Part shown: piece after piece, positions 18,872-28,062 of the stretch
Layout of the letters: every line of letters starts with the position of its first letter
Numbering within the stretch: the first letter of the stretch is position 1
Source: Ornithinicoccus halotolerans
Lineage (GTDB): Bacteria; Actinomycetota; Actinomycetes; Actinomycetales; Dermatophilaceae
DNA length: 40,547 nt
Direction: 5' to 3'
NCBI RefSeq assembly: GCF_009602535.1
Contig: NZ_WIQI01000017.1
Span: 1-40,547 of the forward strand
Program-made: the position numbers and the translations under genes
Notes under the pieces: generated by a model
Told to the model about the DNA's origin: nothing
Seen by the model: the letters and a program-made list of their open reading frames with translations, nothing else
The model's database searches: none

Positions 18872-19298
18872 CGTTGGTACATCTTTGCCCTCAAAGAGCG
18901 GTCCATGCGCGCTGCGGTGGCCGCACAGGTGTCGACCGGTGTGCCGATCACCACGCATGCTGCACGCTGGCCGGTAGGCCTGGTCCAGCTGCACTTCTCC
19001 ACGAGTGCCGTGTGCAGCCCCGGAGCGGGACCATCGGCGACTGCGGCACAGTCAATTCCCGGACTACCACGAGGCCATTGCCAGGGCGGGAGCCTTCGTG
19101 CAGGTTGGTGCGTTCAGGCACCCGACAGGCCCGAGCTTTGAGCGGCGAGTGCGCTTCATCTGCGAACTCGAGGACAACGGATTCGCTGACCGCATCCTGG
19201 CCTCACACGATATGTGCGAGACAACTCGGCTACGGTTTAAATCACGGGGCGGACTTGCCGTGGTCCCTATCGCGTTTCGGGCAAGGTTAGAGCAATAA
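18872..19298 (+). pseudogene. Phosphotriesterase-family hydrolase, frameshifted remnant
   Basis: Three successive reading frames together spell a phosphotriesterase-like protein. Frame one (about 18872-18990) gives ALKERSMRAAVAAQVSTGVP then ITTHA, the typical segment after the carboxylated-lysine strand. Frame two (about 18990-19052) gives LLHECRVQPRSGTIGDCGTV, where the family has a conserved IGH-D strand (here IGDC). Frame three (19053-19298) gives FPDYHEAIARAGAFVQVGAF ... FICELEDNGFADRILASHDM, with the metal-binding Asp of the SHD motif, and ends early at a TAA. The N-terminal half of the barrel with the HxH motif is absent. Two frameshifts plus truncation at both ends show that it is not functional. 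Confidence 0.8.
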
Positions 19299-19373
19299 GG
19301 AAGAAGTGATCTCTACGAGGGTGATCACCGTGGGGAACCCTCGCCCGGTGTTCGGGGAGTAGCGGCCACGTAC

Positions 19374-19830
19374 ATGATCTGGGGCGTCCACGCTCAGTAC
19401 GAGGACTGGCGCACCCTCATACGCGGCATGCCGAACCCGCGTGTACCACGAGTCACTTCGGCGCGCCGGGATTGTGGTGCTGTGTCGCCCGCTGACCCCG
19501 CAAATCCATGGGCTCATCGGGCCCGCGAACTCGCCATCAAGGGGCGAGGCGCATTTCTGGTCAATGTCGCACGGGGGCCGATTCTGCAACCCTCTGCGCT
19601 GGTGCATGCGCTGCGGAATGAAGCCTTGCCGGGTGCGGCACTGGACGTCACGAATCCGACGCGGCTACCACCGCGTCATCCGGTGTGGGCGCTACCGAAC
19701 TGCCTCATCACACCACGCATCGCAGGCATCCCCGACATGATCTTTCCGCTCGTCGTGGCGCGCGTCGTCGAGAATGCACGCCGCCTCCAGCGGGGCGCTG
19801 CTGTCGTCGGCGAGATTGCTCTGAAAAGGG
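19374..19830 (+). pseudogene. D-2-hydroxyacid dehydrogenase, frameshifted C-terminal remnant
   Basis: VYHESLRRAGIVVLCRPLTP followed by QIHGLIGP (frame from 19441) continues, after an apparent one-base loss near 19520, as RELAIKGRGAFLVNVARGPI, then LQPSALVHALRNEALPGAAL, DVTNPTRLPPRHPVWALPN and CLITPRIAG. These are the NAD-binding and catalytic segments of glyoxylate/hydroxypyruvate reductase-type enzymes in the right order. The N-terminal domain and the GxGxxG loop are missing. The catalytic His of the usual PHIAG motif is Arg (PRIAG). It is clearly non-functional and was probably part of the same sugar-acid pathway as the dehydratase. Confidence 0.82.
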
Positions 19831-19864
19831 GGTACCAGCACCGACCTGCTGTCACCCGTGCGTG

Positions 19865-19870
19865 CTAGAA
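19865..19870 (+). promoter_or_regulatory. -10 hexamer of the GntR gene, suggesting a leaderless transcript
   Basis: TAGAAT lies nine bases before ATG 19880, so transcription would start at or within three bases of the start codon. No good -35 is seen. No ribosome site precedes the ATG, which fits leaderless translation. Confidence 0.45.
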
Positions 19871-19879
19871 TGTTGAACG

Positions 19880-20641
19880 ATGCTCCGCGGAGCTTTTTCA
19901 GAGGAAGGGCTGTTTGTCTTGATCGGTGCTGATGTCAGCCGCAACCTCATATCAAGACGTCTTGGCGGTAGCGCCGGATCCGTGGGTTCTTCGAGTGCGC
20001 GAGTGGCCACACGGCTACGAGAGGCTATTGTCTCCGGTCTCTTTGATCCCGGAGACCGGCTGAAGCAAGAGGAGCTGATGCAGCACTTCGATGTGAGCGT
20101 CGGTCCGGTGCGAGAGGCTCTGCGAACGCTGGAGAGCGAGGGAATAGTCGTCTATGCGCCGCGTCGGGGATACAGCGTGGCCGCGGTGTCGCTGTCTGAG
20201 GCAGAGATTGTCCTGCCGGTTCGGCTGATCGTCGAGCAAGCCGCATTCGCGCAGCTTCGCGACGCCGCTGACGAGAAGCTCTTGACACTTCTTGATGACC
20301 TTGTCGCGGAAATGCGAAGCGGGGCCCGTGCGGGCAGTGCCCAACGGGTCAACGACGCTGACATGTCGTTCCACGAAGCAGTGGTTACGTCCTGTTCCGC
20401 CTCGCCACAGGCGGTTCGGCTGTGGCAGCTCGTGATGTCCCGCGTGCGCATGCTGTTCAATGTGCTGACGCCCTTGCACAGCGACCTGAGCTCAGTGGCT
20501 GACGAGCATCTCCTTCTCCTCGCGACCATCAGGGGCGGCTCGGGCGAGGAGCTGCGGTCACTGGTCGAGGAGCACGTGTACACCCAGCCGTTCGCCCTTC
20601 TGGAGAGGGCCTGGAAGGCTGAGGATCACCCAGCTGACTGA
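19880..20641 (+). CDS. GntR-family regulator, FCD subgroup
   Basis: 253 residues. A 35-residue N-terminal tail precedes the winged helix (ATRLREAIVSGLFDPGDRLK, then QEELMQHFDVSVGPVREALR, then TLESEGIVVYAPRRGYSV). The C-terminal all-helical FCD ligand-binding domain has the expected metal-site pattern: Asp/His in NDADMSFHEAVV, His in the VADEHLLLLATI segment, and LVEEHV. FCD regulators usually respond to sugar acids, hydroxyacids or similar carboxylates. That fits the dehydratase and the dead hydroxyacid dehydrogenase nearby. Codon use is less G+C-biased than in flanking housekeeping genes, consistent with acquired DNA. The start could also lie downstream, near 19918. Confidence 0.88.
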   Translation: MLRGAFSEEGLFVLIGADVSRNLISRRLGGSAGSVGSSSARVATRLREAIVSGLFDPGDRLKQEELMQHFDVSVGPVREALRTLESEGIVVYAPRRGYSVAAVSLSEAEIVLPVRLIVEQAAFAQLRDAADEKLLTLLDDLVAEMRSGARAGSAQRVNDADMSFHEAVVTSCSASPQAVRLWQLVMSRVRMLFNVLTPLHSDLSSVADEHLLLLATIRGGSGEELRSLVEEHVYTQPFALLERAWKAEDHPAD

Positions 20642-20668
20642 GGGACCGCCAGGACGCCCGCAGTGTGG

Positions 20669-21361
20669 TCAGTGCAGACCCAGCGCGGTCCGTAGCTCCG
20701 CGACGGCCGAGACCGCCAGCGCGGCCCCTTCTTCGTCGTCGGTGGTGCCGTACCCCCACCGGCACAGGATCGTCGGTACCTGGTGGAGGGCGGCGCCCTC
20801 CACGTCGTGGAAGCGGTCACCCACCATGACCGGGGCAGACAGGTTGTGCCCGCCGCGGGCCAGCTCGGCGAGTGCCGAGGCGACCACGGTGGCCTTGTCG
20901 CTGCCGGACTCGTCCTCACCGGCGCCGCACACGGCGTCGAACTGGTCCGTCAGGTCCTGCTGGGCAAGCACGGTGAGAGCCACCGAGGTGCGCTTGGAGG
21001 TGGCCAGCGCCAGCGGCAGCCCGCTGCGGTGGACCTCGCGGATCAGCTCGGCCATCCCGGGGTAGACCGCGCCCAGGTCGCCGTGCTCGGCGTAGACCGC
21101 GCGGTAGTGGGCGATCATCCGCGACAGCTCGGCAGGGTCGGCGACCCCGGTCAGGTGCCGCAGCGTGTCCGGCAGCGGTGGGCCGACATAGCGCTCGAGC
21201 CCGGCGTGGTCAGGCACGGGATACCCGAACGCGCGCAGCGTGGCGGCGAGAGAGGCGGTGATCACCGGACCGGAGGCGATGATCGTGCCGTCCATGTCCA
21301 GCAGCACGGCCGACGGCCGCGCCGGCAGCGACGGCGACGGGCGGGAGGAGGCGGGCCTCAC
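20669..21361 (-). CDS. HAD-superfamily phosphatase (phosphoglycolate phosphatase-like)
   Basis: 230 residues from GTG 21361, overlapping the stop of the membrane-protein gene (GTGA). HAD motif I is VLLDMDGTIIASG (nucleophile and acid/base Asp pair), motif II is LALATSKRTS, the motif III Lys is in GSDKATVV, and motif IV is VMVGDRFHDVEGA. A helical cap lies between motifs I and II. This pattern (subclass IA) includes phosphoglycolate phosphatases, pyrophosphatases and nucleotidases, and the substrate is uncertain. It is the last gene of a leftward set with the helicase. Confidence 0.87.
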   Translation of the reverse strand: MRPASSRPSPSLPARPSAVLLDMDGTIIASGPVITASLAATLRAFGYPVPDHAGLERYVGPPLPDTLRHLTGVADPAELSRMIAHYRAVYAEHGDLGAVYPGMAELIREVHRSGLPLALATSKRTSVALTVLAQQDLTDQFDAVCGAGEDESGSDKATVVASALAELARGGHNLSAPVMVGDRFHDVEGAALHQVPTILCRWGYGTTDDEEGAALAVSAVAELRTALGLH

Positions 21362-21810
21362 TCGTGCGTGTCGTCGCGCGCTGGGCGGCGGTGCGGGTCC
21401 CGGCGCTCTCCGTAGGAGTCGTCACGGGTCGCCTCGGGGACCGTGGGATCGCGGTGGTAGGTGTGCTCGCGGGTGGGGTCGGTCGAGGCCGTCGCGTCGC
21501 GGTCGTGGTGCTCCTGCCCCGCTGCCTCCCGCTCGGCGCGCAACTGGTCCCGCTCAGCGGCACGGGTGCGCAGGTCCTTCAGCTCCCGGCGACGGCGACG
21601 CCTCCCGCGCAGCCCGGAGGCGAACAGCGCCGCTCCCAGGGCAAGCACCAGCACCGTGGCGCCACCGGCGAGGAACAGGTGCAGCGGCGTCATCAGCACC
21701 GAGAAGGCGCCCAGGTCGACGGTGATGGCGGACAGGTCCACCGTGGCGAACCAGACATAGGCGACGACCGCCAGCGACAGAACAATGAGGATCAGTCCGA
21801 TGACCAGCAC
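21358..21810 (-). CDS. Small two-helix membrane protein with charged tail
   Basis: GTG 21810 gives 150 residues, beginning VLVIGLILIVLSLAVVAYVWF and followed by a second hydrophobic helix (LHLFLAGGATVLVLALGAALF), then a highly charged, probably cytosolic tail (GRRRRRRELKDLRTRAAERD and a His/Asp/Arg-rich end). The two helices with a short loop recall LapA-type or DUF-type actinobacterial membrane proteins. No function can be assigned. It starts 11 bp after the helicase stop and overlaps the phosphatase, so the three are probably one transcript. A longer frame upstream is antisense-like and rejected. Confidence 0.65.
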   Translation of the reverse strand: MLVIGLILIVLSLAVVAYVWFATVDLSAITVDLGAFSVLMTPLHLFLAGGATVLVLALGAALFASGLRGRRRRRRELKDLRTRAAERDQLRAEREAAGQEHHDRDATASTDPTREHTYHRDPTVPEATRDDSYGERRDPHRRPARDDTHE

Positions 21811-21820
21811 GGTTCCGACG

Positions 21821-24088
21821 CTACCGCAGCAGCAGGTCCAGCACCTGCTGGGCGCCGACCTTGTCCAGTGGCTGGTTGCCGTTGCCGCACTTGGGTGACT
21901 GCACGCACGCGGGGCAGCCTGACCGGCAGGGGCAGTCCCGGACGGTGTCCAGGGTGGCGGTGAGCCACTGCCGCGCTCGCCGGTGCCCGGTCTCGGCGAA
22001 GCCGGCGCCCCCGGGATGCCCGTCGTAGACCATGACCGTGGCCAGCCCGGTGTCGGGGTGGACGGCGGTCGACACCCCGCCGATGTCCCACCGGTCACAG
22101 GTGGCGATGAGCGGCAGCAGCCCGATGGCGGCGTGCTCGGCGGCGTGCAGCGCGCCCGGCAGGTCGGCCTCGGCGATCCCCTCGGCGCCGCCCTGCTCGT
22201 CGGGCAGGGTGTACCAGACCGCGCGGGTGCGCAGCGTCCGGGCCGGGAGGTCCAGTGGGTGCTCGCCGAGGACCTCCCCGGAGGGCAGTCGGCGCAGGAA
22301 CGAGGTGACCTGAGTGGTGACGGCGACCCGGCCCAGGCACCAGCGCCCGCCACCGAGCGGCTCCTCCTGCTCGGTGGCCTCGATCGCGAACTCGCTGCGC
22401 GATCGGGCCTGCGTGCTCCAGCCAGGGTCGCCCGGCACCACCAGTGCGACCTTGTCCGCCAGGTCCAGCTCGGTCACCACGTGCGGCTCGCCCTGGTGCA
22501 GGTACACCGCGCCCTGGTGGACGACCGCGTGCGAGCGCGGCTCATCGACTGTCCCCAGCACCCGCCCGGTGCGCGACTCCACGATCCGCACCTGCTCCCC
22601 GGCCCCGCGCAGCGCCACGTGGTCCACCGGCCGGTCCTGCCGCGCCCAGAACCAGCCTCGCGGCCGGCGCCGCAGCAGCCCGGCCTGCACCATCGACTCG
22701 GCCAGCACCGGCACCGAGGGGCCGAACCAGGCGGTGTCGTCCTCGGTCAGCGGCAGTTCGGCGGCCGCGGCCGCCAGGTGCGGGGCGAGCACGTGCGGGT
22801 TCTCCGGGTCCACGACGCTGGCCTCGACGGGCGCGTCCAGCACCGCCTCCGGGTGCCGCACCAGGTAGGTGTCCAGCGGGTCGTCGTCGGCGACCAGCAC
22901 CGCCAGCGAGTCGGTGCCGGCACGCCCGGCCCTGCCCGCCTGCTGCCGCCACGAGGCGCGGGTGCCCGGCCAGCCGGCCGTCAGCACCGCGTCCAGCCCG
23001 GCCACGTCCACCCCGAGCTCCAGGGCGCTGGTCGCGGCCAGTCCGAGCAGCTCGCGGGAGCGCAGTCGCCGCTCCAGCTCGCGGCGCTCCTCCGGCAGGT
23101 AGCCGCCGCGGTAGGCGGCCACGCGGGCGGCAAGGTCCGCGGGGAGGCGGCTGCGGGCGGCCGTGGCCAGCACCTCCGTGCCGGCGCGGGAGCGGGCGAA
23201 CGCGACCGTCTGCACGTCCTGGCCCACCAGTCCGGCGAGCAGCTCGGCGCTCTCGGCGACCGCGCTGCGGCGCTGGCCGTCCTCGTCGGTGAGCGGCTCC
23301 CACAGCGCCACCGTCGCCGCCGGGCGTGGTGAGCCGTCCTCGGTGACCGCCGTGACCGGCCGGCCGAGCAGGGCGGCGGCGTGCCGGGCCGGGTCGGCCA
23401 CCGTCGCCGAGGCCATCACGACGGTCGGGGCGGCACCGTAGCGGGCCGCGACCCGCAGCAGCCGCCGCAGCACGGCGGCCAGGTGGGCCCCGAAGACGCC
23501 CCGGTAGACGTGGACCTCGTCGACCACCACGTAGCACAGCCGCCGCAGGAACGGTGCCCACCGGTCGTGTCCGGGCAGCAGCGAATGGTGCACCAGGTCC
23601 GGGTTGCTCAGCACGTAGCCGGCGTGGTCGCGGATCCAGCGGCGCTCGTCGGTGGGGGTGTCGCCGTCATAGGTGGCCACCCGCAGCCCCGGGACCCCGA
23701 GCGCCTCCAGTCGGGCCAGCTGGTCGGCCGCGAGGGCCTTGGTGGGGGACAGGTAGAGCGCCGTCGCGCCCCGCCCGGTGGGTGCGCGGGTACCGGCCAC
23801 GACCTCGGTGAGCACCGGCAGCAGGTAGCCCAGCGACTTGCCGGAAGCGGTGCCGGTGGCGACCACCACGTGCTGGCCGGCGTGGGCGAGCTCAGCGGTG
23901 CGCCGCTGGTGGGACCACAGCCGCACCAGCCCCTGCCCGGCCAGGGCGGCCTGCACGACCGGTTCCACCCAGTCCGGCCACTCGACGGTGTCGGCGGGTC
24001 GGGCAGGCACCTCGCGCACGTGTCGCAGCCGACCCTCGCGGCCGCGGCACAGTGCCGACAGCGCCTCCTGTGGACCCATGGTCGCCAC
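21821..24088 (-). CDS. DEVH-box helicase with DUF1998-type C-terminus (MrfA/Hrq1-like)
   Basis: 755 residues from GTG 24088; ATG 24079 is an equal choice. Motif I is ATGTASGKS (79-85), motif Ib YDGDTPTDE, motif II VVVDEVH (190-193), motif III MASAT (227-229), then TVAFARSRAGTEVL, the motif V region ATSALELGVDVAGLDAV, and motif VI QQAGRAGRAG. The C-terminal domain ends with four cysteines, CPCRSGCPACVQSPKCG, which coordinate zinc in the MrfA/Hrq1 group. These are 3'-5' DNA helicases linked to repair of crosslinked or alkylated DNA. Rv3649-type members sit near Tad genes and topA in many actinobacteria, but here only topA is still near. Confidence 0.92.
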   Translation of the reverse strand: MATMGPQEALSALCRGREGRLRHVREVPARPADTVEWPDWVEPVVQAALAGQGLVRLWSHQRRTAELAHAGQHVVVATGTASGKSLGYLLPVLTEVVAGTRAPTGRGATALYLSPTKALAADQLARLEALGVPGLRVATYDGDTPTDERRWIRDHAGYVLSNPDLVHHSLLPGHDRWAPFLRRLCYVVVDEVHVYRGVFGAHLAAVLRRLLRVAARYGAAPTVVMASATVADPARHAAALLGRPVTAVTEDGSPRPAATVALWEPLTDEDGQRRSAVAESAELLAGLVGQDVQTVAFARSRAGTEVLATAARSRLPADLAARVAAYRGGYLPEERRELERRLRSRELLGLAATSALELGVDVAGLDAVLTAGWPGTRASWRQQAGRAGRAGTDSLAVLVADDDPLDTYLVRHPEAVLDAPVEASVVDPENPHVLAPHLAAAAAELPLTEDDTAWFGPSVPVLAESMVQAGLLRRRPRGWFWARQDRPVDHVALRGAGEQVRIVESRTGRVLGTVDEPRSHAVVHQGAVYLHQGEPHVVTELDLADKVALVVPGDPGWSTQARSRSEFAIEATEQEEPLGGGRWCLGRVAVTTQVTSFLRRLPSGEVLGEHPLDLPARTLRTRAVWYTLPDEQGGAEGIAEADLPGALHAAEHAAIGLLPLIATCDRWDIGGVSTAVHPDTGLATVMVYDGHPGGAGFAETGHRRARQWLTATLDTVRDCPCRSGCPACVQSPKCGNGNQPLDKVGAQQVLDLLLR

Positions 24089-24191
24089 GGTATGCGGCGA
24101 GGCCTGCTGGACAGCACCGGCTCAGCCAATACAGTGGCCGCCACACGTCTCGTAATGGTCTCGTGGGCGAGGCCCCCGGCAGGAGGATCGG

Positions 24192-26507
24192 ATGACACCT
24201 GTTATGGCGCGCGATATCGGTCTGGGGGCGGGGGGCACCTCCGTCGTGGTCGTCGTCGCGCTCATCGCGCTGGCCGCCCTGGTGATGGGGTGGAAGTTCC
24301 GCTCGGAGGTGCTCGCCACCCCGGCCGGGACCGCCGGCATGCAGGAGATCGGGGCGGCGGTGCAGGAGGGCGCGCAGGCCTACCTGCGCCGGCAGTTCAA
24401 GACGCTGGGGATCTTCGCCGTCATCGCCTTCTTCCTGCTCATGGCGCTGCCGGCCGAGGGCTGGGGGATCCGTGCGGGCCGCTCGGTGTTCTTCCTCCTC
24501 GGCGCTGGGTTCTCCGCCGCCATCGGCTACCTGGGCATGAGCCTGGCCACCGCGGCCAACATGCGGGTGGCCGAGGCCGCTCGCACCTCCGGGCGCGACC
24601 TGGGCATGCGGATCGCATTCCGCACCGGCGGCACCGTCGGGATGGCCACCGTCGGTCTCGGCCTGCTGGGGGCCTCCCTCGTGGTGCTGATCTACCAGGG
24701 TGAGGCGCCCAAGGTGCTGGAGGGCTTCGGCTTCGGGGCGGCGCTGCTGGCGATGTTCATGCGCGTCGGGGGCGGCATCTTCACCAAGGCCGCCGACGTG
24801 GGCGCGGACCTGGTGGGCAAGGTGGAGGCCGGGATCCCCGAGGACGACCCGCGCAACGCCGCGACCATCGCCGACAACGTCGGCGACAACGTCGGCGACT
24901 GCGCCGGCATGGCCGCGGACCTGTTCGAGTCCTACGCGGTGACCCTGGTCGCTGCGCTCATCCTGGGGACCGCTGCGCTGGGCGCCGACGGCCTCACCTT
25001 CCCGCTGATCATCCCGGCGATCGGCGCGCTGACGGCGATCCTGGGTGTCTACATCACCAAGGCCCGGCCCGGCGAGAGCGGGCTGACCGCCATCAACCGC
25101 GGCTTCTACCTCTCCGCCGGTGTCGCCGCCATCGCCTCGGTCATCGCGGCCATGGTGGCGCTGCCCTGGAGCCTGGAGGGCGTCGAGGTCGCGGCCATCG
25201 ACCTGTTCGGCGTCGGCACCCCCGACATCAACCCGGCGCTGCGCGCCGCGGTGGCGGTCATCATCGGCATCGTGCTGGCGGCCTTCATCCTGTGGCTGAC
25301 CGGCTACTTCACCGGCACCGACGCCAAGCCCACCAAGGACGTGGCCCGCACGGCTCTCACCGGCCCGGCCACCGTGGTGCTCTCCGGCATCGGCGTGGGG
25401 CTGGAGTCGGCCGTCTACACCTCGGCCACCATCGCGGCGGCGATCTACCTGCTGTTCACCCTCGGTGGCGGGTCGCTCATCATCTCGCTGTTCTTCGTGG
25501 CGCTGGCCGGCTGCGGCCTGCTGACCACGGTCGGCGTGATCGTGGCGATGGACACCTTCGGCCCGGTCTCGGACAACGCCCAGGGGATCGCAGAGATGTC
25601 CGGCGACGTCGACGACGAGGCCGGCCAGGTGCTCACCGAGCTGGACGCGGTCGGCAACACCACCAAGGCGATCACCAAGGGCATCGCCATCGCCACCGCC
25701 GTGCTGGCGGCGACAGCGCTCTTCGGCTCCTACTGGGACGCCGTCAGCACCGCGCTGACCGACGTGGTCGGCGGCACCGAGGCCGACGCCGCCTCGCTGC
25801 AGCAGTCCTTCCTGGTCTTCGACCCGCGAGCCCTGGTGGGTGTCCTCATCGGCGGCGCGGTCGTCTTCCTGTTCTCCGGCCTGGCGATCAACGCCGTCAC
25901 CCGGGCCGCCGGGGCGATCGTGTTCGAGGTGCGTCGGCAGTTCCGCGACCACCCCGGGATCATGGACTACACCGAGAAGCCCGACTACGCGCGCGTCGTC
26001 GACATCTGCACCAAGGACTCGCTTCGCGAGCTGGCCACCCCCGGCCTGCTGGCGGTGTTCGCCCCGATCGGGGTGGGCTTCGCCCTCGGGGTGGGCGCGC
26101 TGGCCGGCTACCTCGCCGGTGCGATCGGCACCGGGGTGCTGATGGCGGTCTTCCTCGCCAACTCCGGCGGCGCGTGGGACAACGCCAAGAAGATCGTCGA
26201 GGACGGCCACCACGGCGGGAAGGGGTCCGCCGCCCACGAGGCCACCGTCATCGGCGACACCGTCGGCGACCCGTTCAAGGACACCGCGGGCCCGGCCATC
26301 AACCCGCTGCTGAAGGTGATGAACCTGGTGGCGCTGCTCATCGCCCCCGCGATCGTGGCGGTGTCGGTCGGTGACGGCGCCAACCCGGTGCTGCGCTGGG
26401 CGATCGCGCTGGTGTCGCTGGCGGTCATCGTCGGGGCGGTGTGGGTGAGCAAGCGGCGCGACATCGCGATCGCCGACGACGTGAGCGAGCCGGCCACGAC
26501 GAGGTGA
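24192..26507 (+). CDS. hppA: Membrane-bound proton-translocating pyrophosphatase, K+-independent type
   Basis: 771 residues with about 16 membrane helices. It hydrolyses pyrophosphate and pumps H+ across the membrane. The conserved loops are present: GGGIFTKAADVGADLVGKVE, then the Mg-PPi site DNVGDNVGDCAGMAADLFES, and at the C-terminal end GGAWDNAKK and EATVIGDTVGDPFKDTAGPA. The K+-dependence switch reads GNTTKAITKG, with Lys492 and Thr495 (Lys/Thr are typical of K+-independent enzymes; Ala is found in K+-dependent ones). ATG 24192 follows an AGGAGG site. It is divergent from the helicase over 103 bp. A methyltransferase gene overlaps its stop. Confidence 0.96.
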   Translation: MTPVMARDIGLGAGGTSVVVVVALIALAALVMGWKFRSEVLATPAGTAGMQEIGAAVQEGAQAYLRRQFKTLGIFAVIAFFLLMALPAEGWGIRAGRSVFFLLGAGFSAAIGYLGMSLATAANMRVAEAARTSGRDLGMRIAFRTGGTVGMATVGLGLLGASLVVLIYQGEAPKVLEGFGFGAALLAMFMRVGGGIFTKAADVGADLVGKVEAGIPEDDPRNAATIADNVGDNVGDCAGMAADLFESYAVTLVAALILGTAALGADGLTFPLIIPAIGALTAILGVYITKARPGESGLTAINRGFYLSAGVAAIASVIAAMVALPWSLEGVEVAAIDLFGVGTPDINPALRAAVAVIIGIVLAAFILWLTGYFTGTDAKPTKDVARTALTGPATVVLSGIGVGLESAVYTSATIAAAIYLLFTLGGGSLIISLFFVALAGCGLLTTVGVIVAMDTFGPVSDNAQGIAEMSGDVDDEAGQVLTELDAVGNTTKAITKGIAIATAVLAATALFGSYWDAVSTALTDVVGGTEADAASLQQSFLVFDPRALVGVLIGGAVVFLFSGLAINAVTRAAGAIVFEVRRQFRDHPGIMDYTEKPDYARVVDICTKDSLRELATPGLLAVFAPIGVGFALGVGALAGYLAGAIGTGVLMAVFLANSGGAWDNAKKIVEDGHHGGKGSAAHEATVIGDTVGDPFKDTAGPAINPLLKVMNLVALLIAPAIVAVSVGDGANPVLRWAIALVSLAVIVGAVWVSKRRDIAIADDVSEPATTR

Positions 26508-27988
26508 CCGGCTCTGCGCTGTCGGCACTGCGCGCCGACCTGGCCCGGGCGCCCTACACCGTGGAGGCGGTGGAGGAGCTGCTCGGGCCGGTCGCCGCCG
26601 CGGCGCTGCACCGGGAGCAGCCGCTGCCGGCGCGCCGGGTGCTGACCGGGCGCGAGGAGCCCGCCGCGGTGCTGGTCCGCTGCTTCGTGCTCGGCGAGGC
26701 GGTGCCGGAGCAGGCGCTGGTCGCGGCGCTGCCGTCGGTGCCGCTGCCGGACCTGGTCGGCCTGGGGCTGGTGCGGGCCGCGGCCGGCGAGGTCCGCGCC
26801 CGGGTGGACCTGCGCCCCTACGGCGACGAAGCCCGCACCTGGTGGGTGGTCTCGGACCTGTCCGAGCTGGCGCTCGGCGGTCCGCTGCCCACCGACCACG
26901 TGCTCGGCATCGGTGGTGCCTCCACCACGCTGGCGTCCTGGGCACCCCGGCCGCGCGTCGGCCGTGCGCTCGACCTCGGCACCGGTTGCGGGGTGCAGGC
27001 GCTGCACCTGTCCGGCCACGCCGACCACGTGGTGGCCACCGACGTCTCGGCCCGGGCGCTGCGCACCGCTCGGCTCAACGCCGAGCTGAACGGCCTGGAC
27101 TGGGAGCTGCGGCGCGGCTCGCTGCTGGAGCCGGTCGCAGGCGAACGGTTCGACCTGGTCGTGTCCAACCCGCCCTTCGTCATCACCCCCCGCGTGGCGG
27201 GGGTGCCGCGGTACGAGTACCGCGACGGCGGTGCCGCCGGCGACACCGTGGTCGCCGACCTGGTCCGCGGCGTCGGTGCCCACCTGGCGCCCGGTGGCCT
27301 CGCCCAGCTGCTCGGCAACTGGGAGGTGCCGCGCGATGGGGACTGGCGCGAGGTGGTCTCCGGCTGGCTGGACGGCACCGGCCTGGACGCCTGGGTGGTG
27401 CAGCGGGAGGTCCAGGACCCGGCCGGCTACGCCGAGACCTGGGCGCGCGACGGCGGGCACCGGCCCGGGACGCCGGGGTTCGAGGAGCTGTACGAGGCCT
27501 GGCTGGCCGACTTCGAGGCCCGCGGCGTCGCCGAGGTCGGGTTCGGCATCATCACGCTGCAGCGGCCGGCCACCGGGAGGCGGCCCTGGCGGGAGCTGGC
27601 GGAGGTGACCGGCCCCGTTGCTGCTCCGGTCGGGCCCGCCGTGCTGCGGGGGGTGCGCGCCCGCACCCTGCTGGCCGAGGCCGACGAGGACACCCTGCTG
27701 GACACCGCCTGGCGGGTGGCCGAGGACGTCACCGAGGAGCGCATCGGCCGGCCCGGGGCGCCGGACCCGGCGGTCATCCAGGCCCGGCAGGGCGGGGGCC
27801 TCGGCACGACGGTGCAGCTGGACACCGTCGGGGCGGCGCTGCTGTCCGTCAGCGACGGCGAGATCACGCCACGGCAGGTGCTCGCGGGGCTGGCGGCGCT
27901 GCAGGCGACCGGCGCCGAGGAGGGACGGGCACCGGCTCTCGCGGCCCTGCGCACGCTGGTGGCGGAGGGGATGCTGCTGCCGCCGTGA
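26504..27988 (+). CDS. Class I SAM-dependent methyltransferase (HemK/PrmC-like NPPF type)
   Basis: GTG 26504 overlaps the hppA stop (GTGA) and gives 494 residues. An N-terminal domain of about 140 residues is followed by the methyltransferase core: motif I ALDLGTGCGVQALHLSG, TDVSARALRTARLNAELNGL, and the catalytic motif VVSNPPFVITPR, which is typical of enzymes that modify an amide or exocyclic amino nitrogen (protein Gln, adenine, or rRNA guanine). A C-terminal domain of about 180 residues follows. This three-part layout is conserved in actinobacteria, but the target is unknown. Coupling to hppA is probably positional only. Confidence 0.85.
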   Translation: MTGSALSALRADLARAPYTVEAVEELLGPVAAAALHREQPLPARRVLTGREEPAAVLVRCFVLGEAVPEQALVAALPSVPLPDLVGLGLVRAAAGEVRARVDLRPYGDEARTWWVVSDLSELALGGPLPTDHVLGIGGASTTLASWAPRPRVGRALDLGTGCGVQALHLSGHADHVVATDVSARALRTARLNAELNGLDWELRRGSLLEPVAGERFDLVVSNPPFVITPRVAGVPRYEYRDGGAAGDTVVADLVRGVGAHLAPGGLAQLLGNWEVPRDGDWREVVSGWLDGTGLDAWVVQREVQDPAGYAETWARDGGHRPGTPGFEELYEAWLADFEARGVAEVGFGIITLQRPATGRRPWRELAEVTGPVAAPVGPAVLRGVRARTLLAEADEDTLLDTAWRVAEDVTEERIGRPGAPDPAVIQARQGGGLGTTVQLDTVGAALLSVSDGEITPRQVLAGLAALQATGAEEGRAPALAALRTLVAEGMLLPP

Positions 27989-28062
27989 CCGCATCGACCA
28001 GCCGCGTGGGCTACCGTGTCGCCGGGTCCGCACCCGTCTGACCGGACCAAGAGGGAGTAGAC

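Noticed and set aside
18690-18977. Frame with LLLGVPVAFAI, resembling the N-terminus of a TRAP large permease
   Set aside because: Only about 12 residues match and the frame runs into the phosphotriesterase relic out of frame; kept as a hint in the decay finding, not as a feature.
24870-24900. Repeated GACAACGTCGGC in hppA
   Set aside because: It encodes the conserved DNVGDNVGD active-site loop of the pyrophosphatase, not a separate DNA repeat.
23892-26945. Open frame of 1017 codons on the minus strand across the helicase and hppA
   Set aside because: It lies antisense to hppA and out of frame with the helicase; low-complexity Arg/Pro/Gly/His composition typical of high-G+C antisense frames; no domain.
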